From positions 1 to 14,512 of the forward strand of contig JAACEG010000008.1 of the NCBI GenBank assembly GCA_011682665.1: a stretch of 14,512 nucleotides of DNA, written 5' to 3'. The position numbers and the translations under genes were made by a program. The stretch comes from Lysobacteraceae bacterium (GTDB taxonomy: Bacteria > Patescibacteriota > Patescibacteriia > JAACEG01). Each line of letters begins with the position of its first letter. Position 1 is the stretch's first letter. The notes under the pieces were generated by a model. The model saw only the letters and a list, made by a program, of their open reading frames with translations. It had not been told where the DNA came from and made no database searches. Positions 5,254 through 13,178 of the stretch are shown here, piece by piece.

Positions 5254-7335
5254 ATGTTAAGAATAGAAAAATTTTCAATAGCCCATCAAGATGCAAAAAA
5301 TATTTGTGATATTATTGCTCCAAAAGATATAATTACTGATTTTAATCCTAAAATAAAAATTTTTGCTGTTTTAAAATGCGAAAAAACAGAAGAAAACAAA
5401 AAAATACTTGATTCTTTAAATCAAAAAATAAAAGAATATTATAATTATAGAAAAGAACGAATTATAAGATTAAAAGAAGAAAATATTTTTGAAAATTTTT
5501 TATATAATATAAATATTGAATTTCATAAATTTTTTAAAGGGTCAACTGATATAAAAAAAATAAATTTTTTGATTGGGATTATATATTTTGATGAAAAAAA
5601 AGAAAAATATAATTTATATTTTTCCCAAATAGGCAATATCGCGCCTCTTATAATTTATAAAACAAAAAATGAAAAATATAATATAGCCCGCATTCAAGAA
5701 GCAATTGATGAAAAGCCAAGAGAAACAAAAATATTCCTAAATATGATAAGCGGGCAAATTAAAAAAGATAATTCAGTAATATTCTGCTCTAAAAATACTT
5801 TAGATTATATTTCTCTTGACAAAATAATAAACATTGCCAAGGACAATAAGGCAATTGATATAGCGCAAGAGATCAAAAATCTTCTGATAGAAATTGACGA
5901 TAAAGATACTTTTTGCGGTTTGGTAATTAAAGACGAAGAAGATAATAAAAATTTCTCAATAACCTCGGAAGCAAATAAAATTGAAAAAAAAATTGATGAA
6001 AAGCGCGAAATAAAACCAATTAAAGAAGAAACAGGCGTTAAAAATGAACCTGAAATAAAAAAGGAAAAAAATAACAACAAAAAACAAATTTTTTCAAAAA
6101 TATTAGATATTATAAAATCACTAATTTCAAAAACCCTTTATCTAATAGGATTTATTATAACAGGAAAAATCTTTACAAAAATTGCTCATCTTCCAAAATG
6201 GTTTAAATCTTTAACGATTTTAAGAAAATTATTATTGTTAACAATAATAATTCTTCTTATCCTTTTTGTCCAAAATACGATTAATATAAAACAAAAAAAT
6301 ATAATAAAGGAAAAAGAACAAAAATACCAAGAACTAATATCACAAATTGAAAATAAAAAAAATGACCTTGAAGCAAGTTTAATGTTTAAAAGCCGAAATA
6401 AATCAACATCTATTTTATTAAAATTAAAAAATTTAATAAAACAATTACCCCAAGAATCAGAAGAACAAAGAAAAAAATTATCAGAGATTGAACAAGAAAT
6501 TAAAAAAATGGAATTTAAGGTTAAATCAATTTCTGAGATAATTGAACCTAAAAAATTAGCTGATTATTCAAAATTATACAAAATGCCAATGACAAAAATT
6601 GTTAAAGAAGGAAATAAGATTTATTCAATAACAGAAGACAATAATATTTTTCAACTTAATCTACAAGATAAATCAATCCAAAAAATTGATTGTCAACAAT
6701 TATCATTACCAGCTGCAAAGTCTATTATAAAAAATGATAAAAATTTTATTATTCTTCATCAAAAAAACAATTTTTCTAAATTAGAAGAAAAAGATAACAA
6801 ATTTCAACCCATAGAGGTTAAATTTCCAAAAAATAATATTGATATATCCGCCATAGGAATATATAACCATAAACTATATACTCTGGATATCTTAAATAAT
6901 CAAATATATAAACATTTTCCTCTTGGGGATGATTTCTCCAAGGGGAAAGAATGGATAGACAAAGATATTAATTTAAATAAAGCTGTTAGTATGTCTATTG
7001 ATGGGGCAATTTATGTATTGAATTCTGACGGCGAAATTTTTAAATTATTTAAGGGCAAAAAAGAAAATTTCTCCTTTAATAATACTAATAAAATATTAAC
7101 CGATCCTGAAAAAATTTGGACTAATTCAAATTCTCTTTATCTTTATGTTTTAGATGCTGGTGGCAGAAAAATAGCCATCATAGATAAAAATGGAAAATTA
7201 ATTATACAATATTATTCTGATAAATTTGATAAGCTTAATGATTTCGCGATTGATGAAAAAGAAAAGAAAATTTATGTTCTATCTAATAATAAAATATTTG
7301 CTGTAAAAATAACACATTTATCCTCCCCCTTGTAG
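5254..7335 (+). CDS. Unknown membrane-anchored protein: PP2C-like N-domain, coiled coil, beta-propeller-like C-domain
   Basis: 693 aa, not assigned to a named family. Residues 1-225 look like a degenerate PP2C/SpoIIE phosphatase fold: NFLIGIIYFDEKKEKYNLYF then SQIGNIAPLIIY (104-135), SVIFCSKNTLDYIS (174-187) and DTFCGLVI (218-225) follow the order of strands and the terminal D-x-T motif, but the first metal-binding DG motif is not visible. A charged linker (226-280) leads to hydrophobic stretches at about 284-306 and 321-340, the latter a clear membrane helix, then a coiled coil (341-425). Residues 435-690 show repeated short strands with D-x-D/DG turns (SIDGAIYVLNSDGEIFKL, LYVLDAGGRKIAIIDKNGKL), like NHL/YWTD propellers. 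A phosphoprotein-sensing or scaffold role is only inference. ATG at 5254 has AAGG thirteen bases upstream, contributed by a repeat end. The final codons and TAG stop lie in a palindromic repeat. Confidence 0.8.
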   Translation: MLRIEKFSIAHQDAKNICDIIAPKDIITDFNPKIKIFAVLKCEKTEENKKILDSLNQKIKEYYNYRKERIIRLKEENIFENFLYNINIEFHKFFKGSTDIKKINFLIGIIYFDEKKEKYNLYFSQIGNIAPLIIYKTKNEKYNIARIQEAIDEKPRETKIFLNMISGQIKKDNSVIFCSKNTLDYISLDKIINIAKDNKAIDIAQEIKNLLIEIDDKDTFCGLVIKDEEDNKNFSITSEANKIEKKIDEKREIKPIKEETGVKNEPEIKKEKNNNKKQIFSKILDIIKSLISKTLYLIGFIITGKIFTKIAHLPKWFKSLTILRKLLLLTIIILLILFVQNTINIKQKNIIKEKEQKYQELISQIENKKNDLEASLMFKSRNKSTSILLKLKNLIKQLPQESEEQRKKLSEIEQEIKKMEFKVKSISEIIEPKKLADYSKLYKMPMTKIVKEGNKIYSITEDNNIFQLNLQDKSIQKIDCQQLSLPAAKSIIKNDKNFIILHQKNNFSKLEEKDNKFQPIEVKFPKNNIDISAIGIYNHKLYTLDILNNQIYKHFPLGDDFSKGKEWIDKDINLNKAVSMSIDGAIYVLNSDGEIFKLFKGKKENFSFNNTNKILTDPEKIWTNSNSLYLYVLDAGGRKIAIIDKNGKLIIQYYSDKFDKLNDFAIDEKEKKIYVLSNNKIFAVKITHLSSPL

Positions 7336-7560
7336 GGGGAGTTAGAGGGGGTATTAATTCAATTCTTAATTTTATACCCCACCTAACCTCCCCTAAATAG
7401 GGGAGGAAACCGTTATTCTCATTCTCCCCCTTGTAGGGGGAGTTAGAGGGGGTACAAAACAATTTTCAATTTTCAATTTTTACCCCACCTAACCTCCCCT
7501 AAATAGGGGAGGAAACCGTTATTCTTACCCTACCTAACCTCCCCTAAATAGGAGAGGAAA
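7322..7560. repeat. Cluster of C/G-rich palindromic repeats (complete and half elements)
   Basis: The same family as at 569-830. One complete element runs 7375-7454, from TACCCCACCTAAC to GTTAGAGGGGGTA. A right half (CTCCCCCTTGTAGGGGGAG hairpin) is at 7322-7353, a left half (CCTCCCCTAAATAGGGGAGG hairpin) at about 7481-7524, and a decayed left half at 7526-7559. TTTTCAA heptamers separate the parts at 7461-7480. The block occupies nearly the whole gap between the 693-aa gene and the CorA-like gene, and no promoter is evident in it. Confidence 0.87.
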
Positions 7561-7592
7561 ATCAACAAAGACTAACTTAACTTCTTAAAAAT

Positions 7593-8531
7593 ATGCCCAT
7601 AGAAATTTTAACTAATAAAACACGAAAAAAAAATCAAAGATGGATAAATGTTTCCAATGCTAAAAAACAAGAAATAGAATACCTTAAAAAAAATTTTAAT
7701 TTTAGTTTAAAAAATTTAAGCGCTTCTTTTGGACATATTTATTCTCAAAGAGTGCAAATTGAAGAATATCCTACCTATCTTTTTTTGATTCTTCGTTTTC
7801 CTGTTTTAGACAAAGATACACAAGAAATTGTTGTTTCAGAAATAGATTGTTTCCTTAGTAAAAATTATTTAATAACTATTCATAATTCTAATTTAAAAGA
7901 ATTGACTTCTCTTTTTAAATTATGCAAAAAAGACAAAGCAAGCTTAAAATTTTATCTTGGCGAAGATCCGACCTTTTTACTCCATAAAATATTAGATCAT
8001 TCTCTTAATCAGTGTTTTACAACTTTAGATTATTTAAATATAGAAATCTCCAGAGTAGAAGAAAAAATTTTTTCAGGGAATCAACGAGAAAGCATTGATG
8101 ATATTTTGATAATTAAGCACAATATTATTAATTTCCGAAGAACAATGCAATCCCATAGAAATCTTTTAAAAAAATTAAGCAATAATCATAATAAATATAT
8201 TAAAAAAAAGCATATTGCCGATTACCATAATCTTATTCAATATACAATAGATATCTGGAATATCGTAGAAAACCAAAAAGAAATGGTTGAAGCCTTGGAA
8301 TATACCAATGATTCTATGCTTTCTTATAGAATGGGAGATATAATGAAAACATTGACTATTTTTTCCGTAATTGTATTTCCTCTAACCCTTTTTGCCGCTA
8401 TATTCGGAATGAATACAATGGATGGAATGCCTTTTGTAAAAACAGCAAATGGATTTTGGGCAGTTATAATCATAATGGCTCTTGGAATATTATCAATGTT
8501 TGGATTTTTTAAAAAGAAAAGATGGATTTGA
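7593..8531 (+). CDS. corA: CorA-family divalent metal ion transporter
   Basis: Membrane channel that takes up Mg2+ (some members carry Co2+, Ni2+ or Zn2+); functions as a pentamer. 312 aa, normal length. A large cytoplasmic N-domain (1-250) with the long helical stretch typical of the funnel (about 125-250) is followed by TM1 (about 253-271), the GMN signature (272-274, in IFGMNTMDGMPF) and TM2 (about 287-307), ending in the basic tail KKKRWI. The loop after GMN keeps acidic/Met residues as in the family. ATG at 7593; no Shine-Dalgarno and no convincing promoter between the upstream repeats and the start, so it probably shares the transcript of the preceding gene. Ends 24 bases before a terminator hairpin. 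CorA versus a ZntB-like relative cannot be separated here. Confidence 0.93.
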   Translation: MPIEILTNKTRKKNQRWINVSNAKKQEIEYLKKNFNFSLKNLSASFGHIYSQRVQIEEYPTYLFLILRFPVLDKDTQEIVVSEIDCFLSKNYLITIHNSNLKELTSLFKLCKKDKASLKFYLGEDPTFLLHKILDHSLNQCFTTLDYLNIEISRVEEKIFSGNQRESIDDILIIKHNIINFRRTMQSHRNLLKKLSNNHNKYIKKKHIADYHNLIQYTIDIWNIVENQKEMVEALEYTNDSMLSYRMGDIMKTLTIFSVIVFPLTLFAAIFGMNTMDGMPFVKTANGFWAVIIIMALGILSMFGFFKKKRWI

Positions 8532-8554
8532 TTTTAAAATTTAATATTGCAATT

Positions 8555-8588
8555 AAAAAAATTTCATTGCCAATGTGAAATTTTTTTT
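8555..8588 (+). terminator. Rho-independent terminator after the CorA-like gene
   Basis: A 12-bp stem AAAAAAATTTCA/TGAAATTTTTTT with a nine-base loop, and a run of eight T closing the right arm, 24 bases after the stop codon. The arms are A/T-only apart from one G-C pair, so strength is uncertain. It is nearly symmetrical and could work from both sides. Confidence 0.65.
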
Positions 8589-8671
8589 ATTTTATCAAAT
8601 TTTTTAACTTCCGCGCTAGGGCCCTCAAGCGCATTAAATATTTTTTATAAAAAATGTAAAAACAAAAATGT

Positions 8672-8724
8672 AAAAAAATAAAAAGTTTACAAAACTATGC
8701 GGTCGCATAAGTTTATCAACTTTT
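8672..8724 (-). terminator. Terminator after the histidine kinase gene
   Basis: On the minus strand AAAAGTT/AACTTTT (outer stem, 8681-8687 with 8718-8724) encloses AAACTTATGCG/CGCATAGTTT with one bulged base and a two-base turn, followed by TATTTTTTT. It starts 24 bases after the kinase stop codon and lies between convergent genes. Confidence 0.75.
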
Positions 8725-8747
8725 AAATTTAAATTTTGTTTAAATTT

Positions 8748-10946
8748 TTATACTACTAATCTCACATAAAAAACGCTTCCCTTATTTTCTCCTTTGCTTT
8801 CCACCCAAATTTTTCCATGATGTGCTTCAACAACTTTTTTAGAAAAATAAAGCCCTAATCCAAGCCCTTCAGTATGTATTAAAGAAACTTTTTTCCCGCG
8901 AATAAATTTTTTAAAAATATTAGAAATATCTTCTTTGGAAATCCCTATACCGTTATCAGCGATTGATAAAAGCAAAAATTTTTTATTTTCTTCTTTTATT
9001 AATTTTAAACTAATTATTATCGCTCCTTGTTTTGTATATTTGATCGCGTTATCAATTAAATTAGAGACAACTTCTTTGATTTTTACCTTGTCAACTAAAA
9101 CAACCGGTAAATTTTTTTGAATATCCAGATTTATTTTTAAATTTTTTGTTTTTGCGATTTCTTCAAACCCCATGGCTGTTTCTTTGACTAAAGCGTCAAA
9201 TTTCTCCTTTTTAAAATCAAAAACGATTTTTCCGCTTTCTATTCTGGAAATATTTAAAAAATCTTCAACTAATCTTGCCATATGTTGAGCGCTTTTATAT
9301 GTCTGCTGTAAAGTGCTGTTTGCTTTTTTATTTATTTTTCCATAATCACCTTCTAAAAGCATAGAAACATATCCTTTAATAATCGTAATCGGGGTGCGCA
9401 ATTGATGAGAGGCGATTGAAATAAATTCCGATTTAACTTTATCAAGTTTTTTTAATTCTTTATTAGCTTTACGCAATTTTCCTGTTGCTCTTTTTACTTC
9501 CTCTTTCATTTTAATATTAAAATTTTTAGTTTCTTCATAAAGCAAAGCGTTTTCCAGCGCAGCGGCTGACTGGTTAGCAATAATTTTTAACATATCAATA
9601 TCTTGTTTATTATAAACAGCATTATCAATTTTCCTACCTAAAAATAAAAATCCAATCAAACTTTTTTTAACTACCAAAGGCAAGGCTATTTCTATTTCTT
9701 GTTTTTTCATTTTACTTATTAATTCTAAAAAGTAATTTTTGTCTCTATTATTAATATTAACAAGCTCATGCGATAATGCGTATTCTGCTTCTTGCATTAT
9801 AAATAAATTAGATTTTGAAAAATAATTTTTCAAAAATTTACTTTTTATAAAGCCTTCCATTTCTTTAGTATTACAGTCAGTCGGTTTTAAGGCGACAAAT
9901 TTTTTATTTTTCATATCAAAAGACCATAAAACAACTTTTTCTATTTGCAAAGTATTTTTAATTGTATCAACAATTAAATTAATTAAATGTTTAATATCTA
10001 AAACTCTAGGAATTTCTTTAATTAAATTTTGTAAAATTTGTTCTTCATTATAAAGCGACGCGAAAAAATATTTATTGGAAATTCTTTCAAAAAAATTCTT
10101 TATCGGCAAAAAAAGTAAAACAGTAATAACAAAAATAAAAATAAGAATTATAAGTAAAGTATAACTTATATTAAAACCAGATAAATAATCATATAAACCT
10201 ATAATTATTAAAAATATTAATATAATAGATAATAATGTAGAAAGAATAATCGCGCTTTGACGGATAACAATACGGATATCCATTAAACTATAACGCAAAA
10301 TAGCATAAGCTATAAAACTCACCATTATAACTGTCGCCGCTGGTCCAATCCAGTTATATTCTGTTGTAATAAAAAAAAGTATTACATTTGTAATAATACC
10401 TATAGTAACAGAAATAGAGGTCCCAAAAAATAAATATACTAATTGATTTTTGATTATCCCTCTAGCTTTTTTATATTTCATTATCAAATTTAAAAAAGCC
10501 CAAAAAAAATAAACTACTGTAATAAAAGAATGAACAAAATACCCCCAACCAACTGTGGTATAAATTTCTGAATCCTCTACGATATTTTTTGTAATAATTG
10601 ATCCTGGAATTAAAGATATTAAAAAAATAACAATTGGTGGAAATATTAAAAAAAATCTTAGAACAAAATTCTTAGGAAATTCCCCTTTAGGAAAAACAAA
10701 AGAAAAATATAAAAAAAATACAACAGTAAAATCTATAGCAAAATAAACAAAATTTCCCCAAAAATTTATCGTTTCGATATTTCCAATTCTATAAAAACCC
10801 ATTCCTAAATTCCACATTGAACAACCTAAAACAGTTATCCCAAAAAAAATATTTACCAGTTTTGTCCTATTATTCAAAAAAACAAATACAGCTAATATTA
10901 GATTGAACAAAGCAATTATAAATAAAATTAATACGGTAAAATCCAT
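8748..10946 (-). CDS. Multi-TM, GAF-containing sensor histidine kinase
   Basis: Membrane sensor kinase that autophosphorylates on histidine and passes the phosphate to a response regulator. From the ATG it has 732 aa: about seven membrane helices (2-220, like the 7TM histidine kinase sensor domain), two more (about 231-285), a GAF-like domain (about 300-470), a helical linker, HisKA with SEFISIASHQLRTPI (phospho-acceptor His about 514), and a HATPase domain with the N box NLIDNAIKYT, G1 box DNGIGI, F box IFKKFIRG and G2 box GLGLGL. All catalytic boxes are intact. A TTG at 10961 that overlaps the TGA of the preceding gene is an alternative start (737 aa); ATG at 10946 is preferred and neither has a Shine-Dalgarno. 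It is the last gene of a tight minus-strand run behind an acyl-signal-synthase-like gene. No response regulator is in the window. Confidence 0.93.
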   Translation of the reverse strand: MDFTVLILFIIALFNLILAVFVFLNNRTKLVNIFFGITVLGCSMWNLGMGFYRIGNIETINFWGNFVYFAIDFTVVFFLYFSFVFPKGEFPKNFVLRFFLIFPPIVIFLISLIPGSIITKNIVEDSEIYTTVGWGYFVHSFITVVYFFWAFLNLIMKYKKARGIIKNQLVYLFFGTSISVTIGIITNVILFFITTEYNWIGPAATVIMVSFIAYAILRYSLMDIRIVIRQSAIILSTLLSIILIFLIIIGLYDYLSGFNISYTLLIILIFIFVITVLLFLPIKNFFERISNKYFFASLYNEEQILQNLIKEIPRVLDIKHLINLIVDTIKNTLQIEKVVLWSFDMKNKKFVALKPTDCNTKEMEGFIKSKFLKNYFSKSNLFIMQEAEYALSHELVNINNRDKNYFLELISKMKKQEIEIALPLVVKKSLIGFLFLGRKIDNAVYNKQDIDMLKIIANQSAAALENALLYEETKNFNIKMKEEVKRATGKLRKANKELKKLDKVKSEFISIASHQLRTPITIIKGYVSMLLEGDYGKINKKANSTLQQTYKSAQHMARLVEDFLNISRIESGKIVFDFKKEKFDALVKETAMGFEEIAKTKNLKINLDIQKNLPVVLVDKVKIKEVVSNLIDNAIKYTKQGAIIISLKLIKEENKKFLLLSIADNGIGISKEDISNIFKKFIRGKKVSLIHTEGLGLGLYFSKKVVEAHHGKIWVESKGENKGSVFYVRLVV

Positions 10947-10957
10947 AAATAGTAAAA

Positions 10958-11698
10958 TCAAAATTTAAAAAATTTTAATAAAATTTTCCATAAAAAACAA
11001 TGCTTAAATTCATATTCATTTTTGCTATTTTTTTTAAAAAGAAAATTATTGTTAAAAATTTTTAATGTAAAAATAAATATTTCATCTCTAAAATAATAAA
11101 TTGGCCAAACAGGATTTGATCTATCATTAAAATATTTTGTTAAGACTCCTTTATTATAAATTTGTTCAAAAGGCTCTATTAAATAAAACGGTATTTTTAA
11201 TTTTTTTAATTTTTTCTTTAAATTATCTTTAATAAAAGAATATCCTCCTAACAAATTATCCTCTTTGCTATATAAAGATATTGAATGTAAGAGACCTATC
11301 ATTATTAAATGTCTAGGAAAATAATTTTTTGGATCATTATTCAAAACAATTAAACGGCTTACTTCAGTTCTTTGATTTCTAGGGATCAGACTTATTTTTT
11401 TAGGTTCTCTAAACCTAAAACAATCTTTTTCGGTTGGTAAAAAATTACTTTTAATGATTCTTGCTGATCCAACAATCTTACCTTTATATGTCGCAATAAA
11501 ATAAATACAATCTCCATTTTCATCATATTCATCAAAATCCCTTTTTTGCTTATTTTCATCTATATAATCTTTTTTAAAATAAACTTTATATCTGGATTTA
11601 AACATATCATCAAGTTCTTCCTTAGTGTCAGGAATTCCAAAATCAATTGCTTCTTTTTTTTTATTAACTTTAATTTTTATAGTTAAATATTTTTTCAT
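10958..11698 (-). CDS. GNAT-fold acyltransferase resembling LuxI/FeeM signal synthases
   Basis: 246 aa. The N-terminal 130 residues follow the autoinducer-synthase/N-acyl amino acid synthase pattern: R36-xxx-Y40 (R24-xxx-F28 in LuxI-type enzymes), D56-E-Y-D59 (D45-xx-D48), VGSARII with R80 (R68) and E112-V-S-R115 (E97/R100). The conserved Trp34 of true acyl-homoserine-lactone synthases is absent, so FeeM-like or other acyl-ACP-using GNATs are as likely. Such enzymes move an acyl chain from a carrier onto an amino compound, often making a secreted signal. The C-terminal part (about 130-246) is basic and aromatic and not recognised. The ATG overlaps the TGA of the methyltransferase (ATGA), and its own stop abuts the histidine kinase start, so the three are probably translated together. 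Substrate and product are unknown. Confidence 0.7.
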   Translation of the reverse strand: MKKYLTIKIKVNKKKEAIDFGIPDTKEELDDMFKSRYKVYFKKDYIDENKQKRDFDEYDENGDCIYFIATYKGKIVGSARIIKSNFLPTEKDCFRFREPKKISLIPRNQRTEVSRLIVLNNDPKNYFPRHLIMIGLLHSISLYSKEDNLLGGYSFIKDNLKKKLKKLKIPFYLIEPFEQIYNKGVLTKYFNDRSNPVWPIYYFRDEIFIFTLKIFNNNFLFKKNSKNEYEFKHCFLWKILLKFFKF

Positions 11699-12402
11699 TT
11701 TTTATAAGCGCTGTTTAAAATAGCTTGATTAGAATAAACTTTTTTATTTTCAGATATATTTATAAAACCTGCTTTTTTAAATAATTCTTTTTGTTCATAT
11801 TTTTCTAAAAAATCATATTCTCCTTTTTTGTCTTCTTTTTTAATTTTAAAATTATAAAAAAACATTTTTAAAGAAGGAACTAACATTAAAAATATATCTT
11901 TTAATGTTTTTAAAAATCCATAATACCTAATACTATATTTTATATGATCTAAATAAATTTTTTTTGGAGAAAACTTTTTGTGTATATTAGATAAAACTAT
12001 TTTCCCCCCGGGTTTCAAAACTCTATAAAACTCTTTTATTAAATTATCTCTTTTCTTTTTAGAAATCGTATAAATTGTATTATTTGAACAAATCTTATCA
12101 AAATAATTGTTAGAAAATGGCAAATTATTAGTTAAATCCCATAAAAATACAGATGCTTCATTATCTTTTTGTTTATGCATTTCTAAGGCTATCTTTATAT
12201 TATCAAGAGCTGTAACATCGGCTCCTCTTTTCTTAATTTCTAAAGCTAAATTTCCAGTTCCAGAACCGGCTTCTAGAATCTTTTCTCCTTTTTTTATATC
12301 CAATTCTTCACAAATGATATTTAACAATTTTTTATATGGAATCACAATATTTAGAATATCATAAACTCTAAAATATTTCTCCCAAAAATTATTGTCTAAT
12401 AT
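11695..12402 (-). CDS. Class I SAM-dependent methyltransferase, apparent ATA start
   Basis: Methyltransferase of the Rossmann type, acceptor unknown. Motif I ILEAGSGTGNLALEI (about residues 42-56), the acidic loop VTALDN, FDKICSNNTIYTI and the post-motif RVLKPGGKIVLSN are all present; the C-terminal third is lysine-rich and may add a substrate cap. The first standard start is GTG at 12345 (216 aa), but the frame stays open upstream and encodes FWEKYFRVYDILNIVIPYKK, a normal N-terminus for this family, up to ATA at 12402. AAAGGAGG lies five bases before that ATA, while the GTG has no Shine-Dalgarno. The 235-aa form starting at ATA is therefore preferred. Overlapping TATAAT motifs at 12426-12436 (minus strand) lack a good -35. 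It overlaps the acyltransferase-like gene by four bases, suggesting it modifies that enzyme's product or precursor; this is inference. Confidence 0.82.
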   Translation of the reverse strand: MLDNNFWEKYFRVYDILNIVIPYKKLLNIICEELDIKKGEKILEAGSGTGNLALEIKKRGADVTALDNIKIALEMHKQKDNEASVFLWDLTNNLPFSNNYFDKICSNNTIYTISKKKRDNLIKEFYRVLKPGGKIVLSNIHKKFSPKKIYLDHIKYSIRYYGFLKTLKDIFLMLVPSLKMFFYNFKIKKEDKKGEYDFLEKYEQKELFKKAGFINISENKKVYSNQAILNSAYKK

Positions 12403-12407
12403 ATAAG

Positions 12408-12415
12408 CCTCCTTT
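12408..12415 (-). promoter_or_regulatory. Strong Shine-Dalgarno that sets the methyltransferase start
   Basis: AAAGGAGG, the only full anti-16S match noted upstream of a gene in this window. It is five bases from ATA (12402) but 62 bases from the first canonical start, GTG at 12345. Confidence 0.8.
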
Positions 12416-12465
12416 CTCCTTAAAAATTATATTATAAAAAATTAAACAAAAAATATAACTCCTAA

Positions 12466-13104
12466 TTACAATATCATTCTCACCTGCTCCATTATTTTAT
12501 AAGCGACTGAATGATAATCCATGTTGTTATCAGCAACATCATTGTAATAAAAAGGTTTGCCGATTTTAACGCTTACTGAATATTTTCTGGAAAAAATTTT
12601 TTTTATATCTACACTTTTCTCGCCATTAATCCTATCGCTTCCTTTAAGCGCAATGGGTAAAATCGGCAAATTATATTTTTTAGCTAAATAAGCGATTCCC
12701 TGCCGAACAGGCAATCTCTCTCCTTGTTTTGGAATCGTGCCTTCTGGAAAAATCAACATTTGCTTTCCTTTCTCAATAAATTTTTCTGTCTCTGCTAAAG
12801 TTTTTTCCAAAGTTTTTTGCTTCCTTTTCAACGGATAAGCCCCTAAAAACTTTATTATTGGATAAATTTTAAACCAATAAGCTTTGGTCATATAACGAAA
12901 ATCCATTTTTAAAAATTTAAAAAATGGAACAGTCGCTGACACTAAAAAAGGATCTAAATAACTTATATGGTTAGCAATAATAAAAAATTGTTTTTGTTTT
13001 ACTAAATTAAAATTTTTTTGTCCTGATATTTTTAGATGTAAAAAAAACTTGAATAATGGTGTTAAAATAATCCAAGACAATTTTTGTAATAAATAAACCC
13101 ACAT
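12466..13104 (-). CDS. plsC: PlsC-type 1-acylglycerol-3-phosphate acyltransferase
   Basis: Lysophospholipid acyltransferase of the PlsC/LPLAT family, which acylates lysophosphatidic acid at the membrane. 212 aa. Motif I HX4D is HISYLD (H46, D51), motif III is FPEGT (119-123), followed by the conserved LP-x-RQGIAYLAKK and PILPIAL segments (residues 131-153). A hydrophobic N-terminal stretch (about 5-25) probably associates with the membrane. ATG at 13104 without Shine-Dalgarno, 74 bases after the regulator gene; nothing notable lies in that gap. CPR bacteria often lack full fatty-acid synthesis, so the acyl donor may be scavenged. Its position before a methyltransferase and an acyl-signal-synthase-like gene raises the possibility that it belongs to acyl-chain handling for that module rather than bulk phospholipid synthesis, but both remain open. 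Confidence 0.9.
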   Translation of the reverse strand: MWVYLLQKLSWIILTPLFKFFLHLKISGQKNFNLVKQKQFFIIANHISYLDPFLVSATVPFFKFLKMDFRYMTKAYWFKIYPIIKFLGAYPLKRKQKTLEKTLAETEKFIEKGKQMLIFPEGTIPKQGERLPVRQGIAYLAKKYNLPILPIALKGSDRINGEKSVDIKKIFSRKYSVSVKIGKPFYYNDVADNNMDYHSVAYKIMEQVRMIL

Positions 13105-13178
13105 AAAAACAGTTAAATCTTAATTCTATTTTTTAATAATTTCTTTAACTTTCCGTAAAAATTACAAAATGATTAAAA

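Noticed and set aside
8605..8635. Small G/C-rich patch (CCGCGCTAGGGCCCTCAAGCGC) in the convergent gap
   Set aside because: It has no convincing stem, repeat partner or T-tract; left unassigned.
10958..11698. Naming the GNAT protein luxI or calling it an acyl-homoserine-lactone synthase
   Set aside because: The conserved Trp is missing and the C-terminal half is unrecognised; substrate cannot be read from sequence.
12690..12735. Repeat-derived insertion in PlsC (RLPVRQG resembles peptides from the CTGCC/GGCAG repeat)
   Set aside because: The segment aligns with the normal LLPFKTG stretch that follows FPEGT in PlsC proteins, so no insertion is needed.
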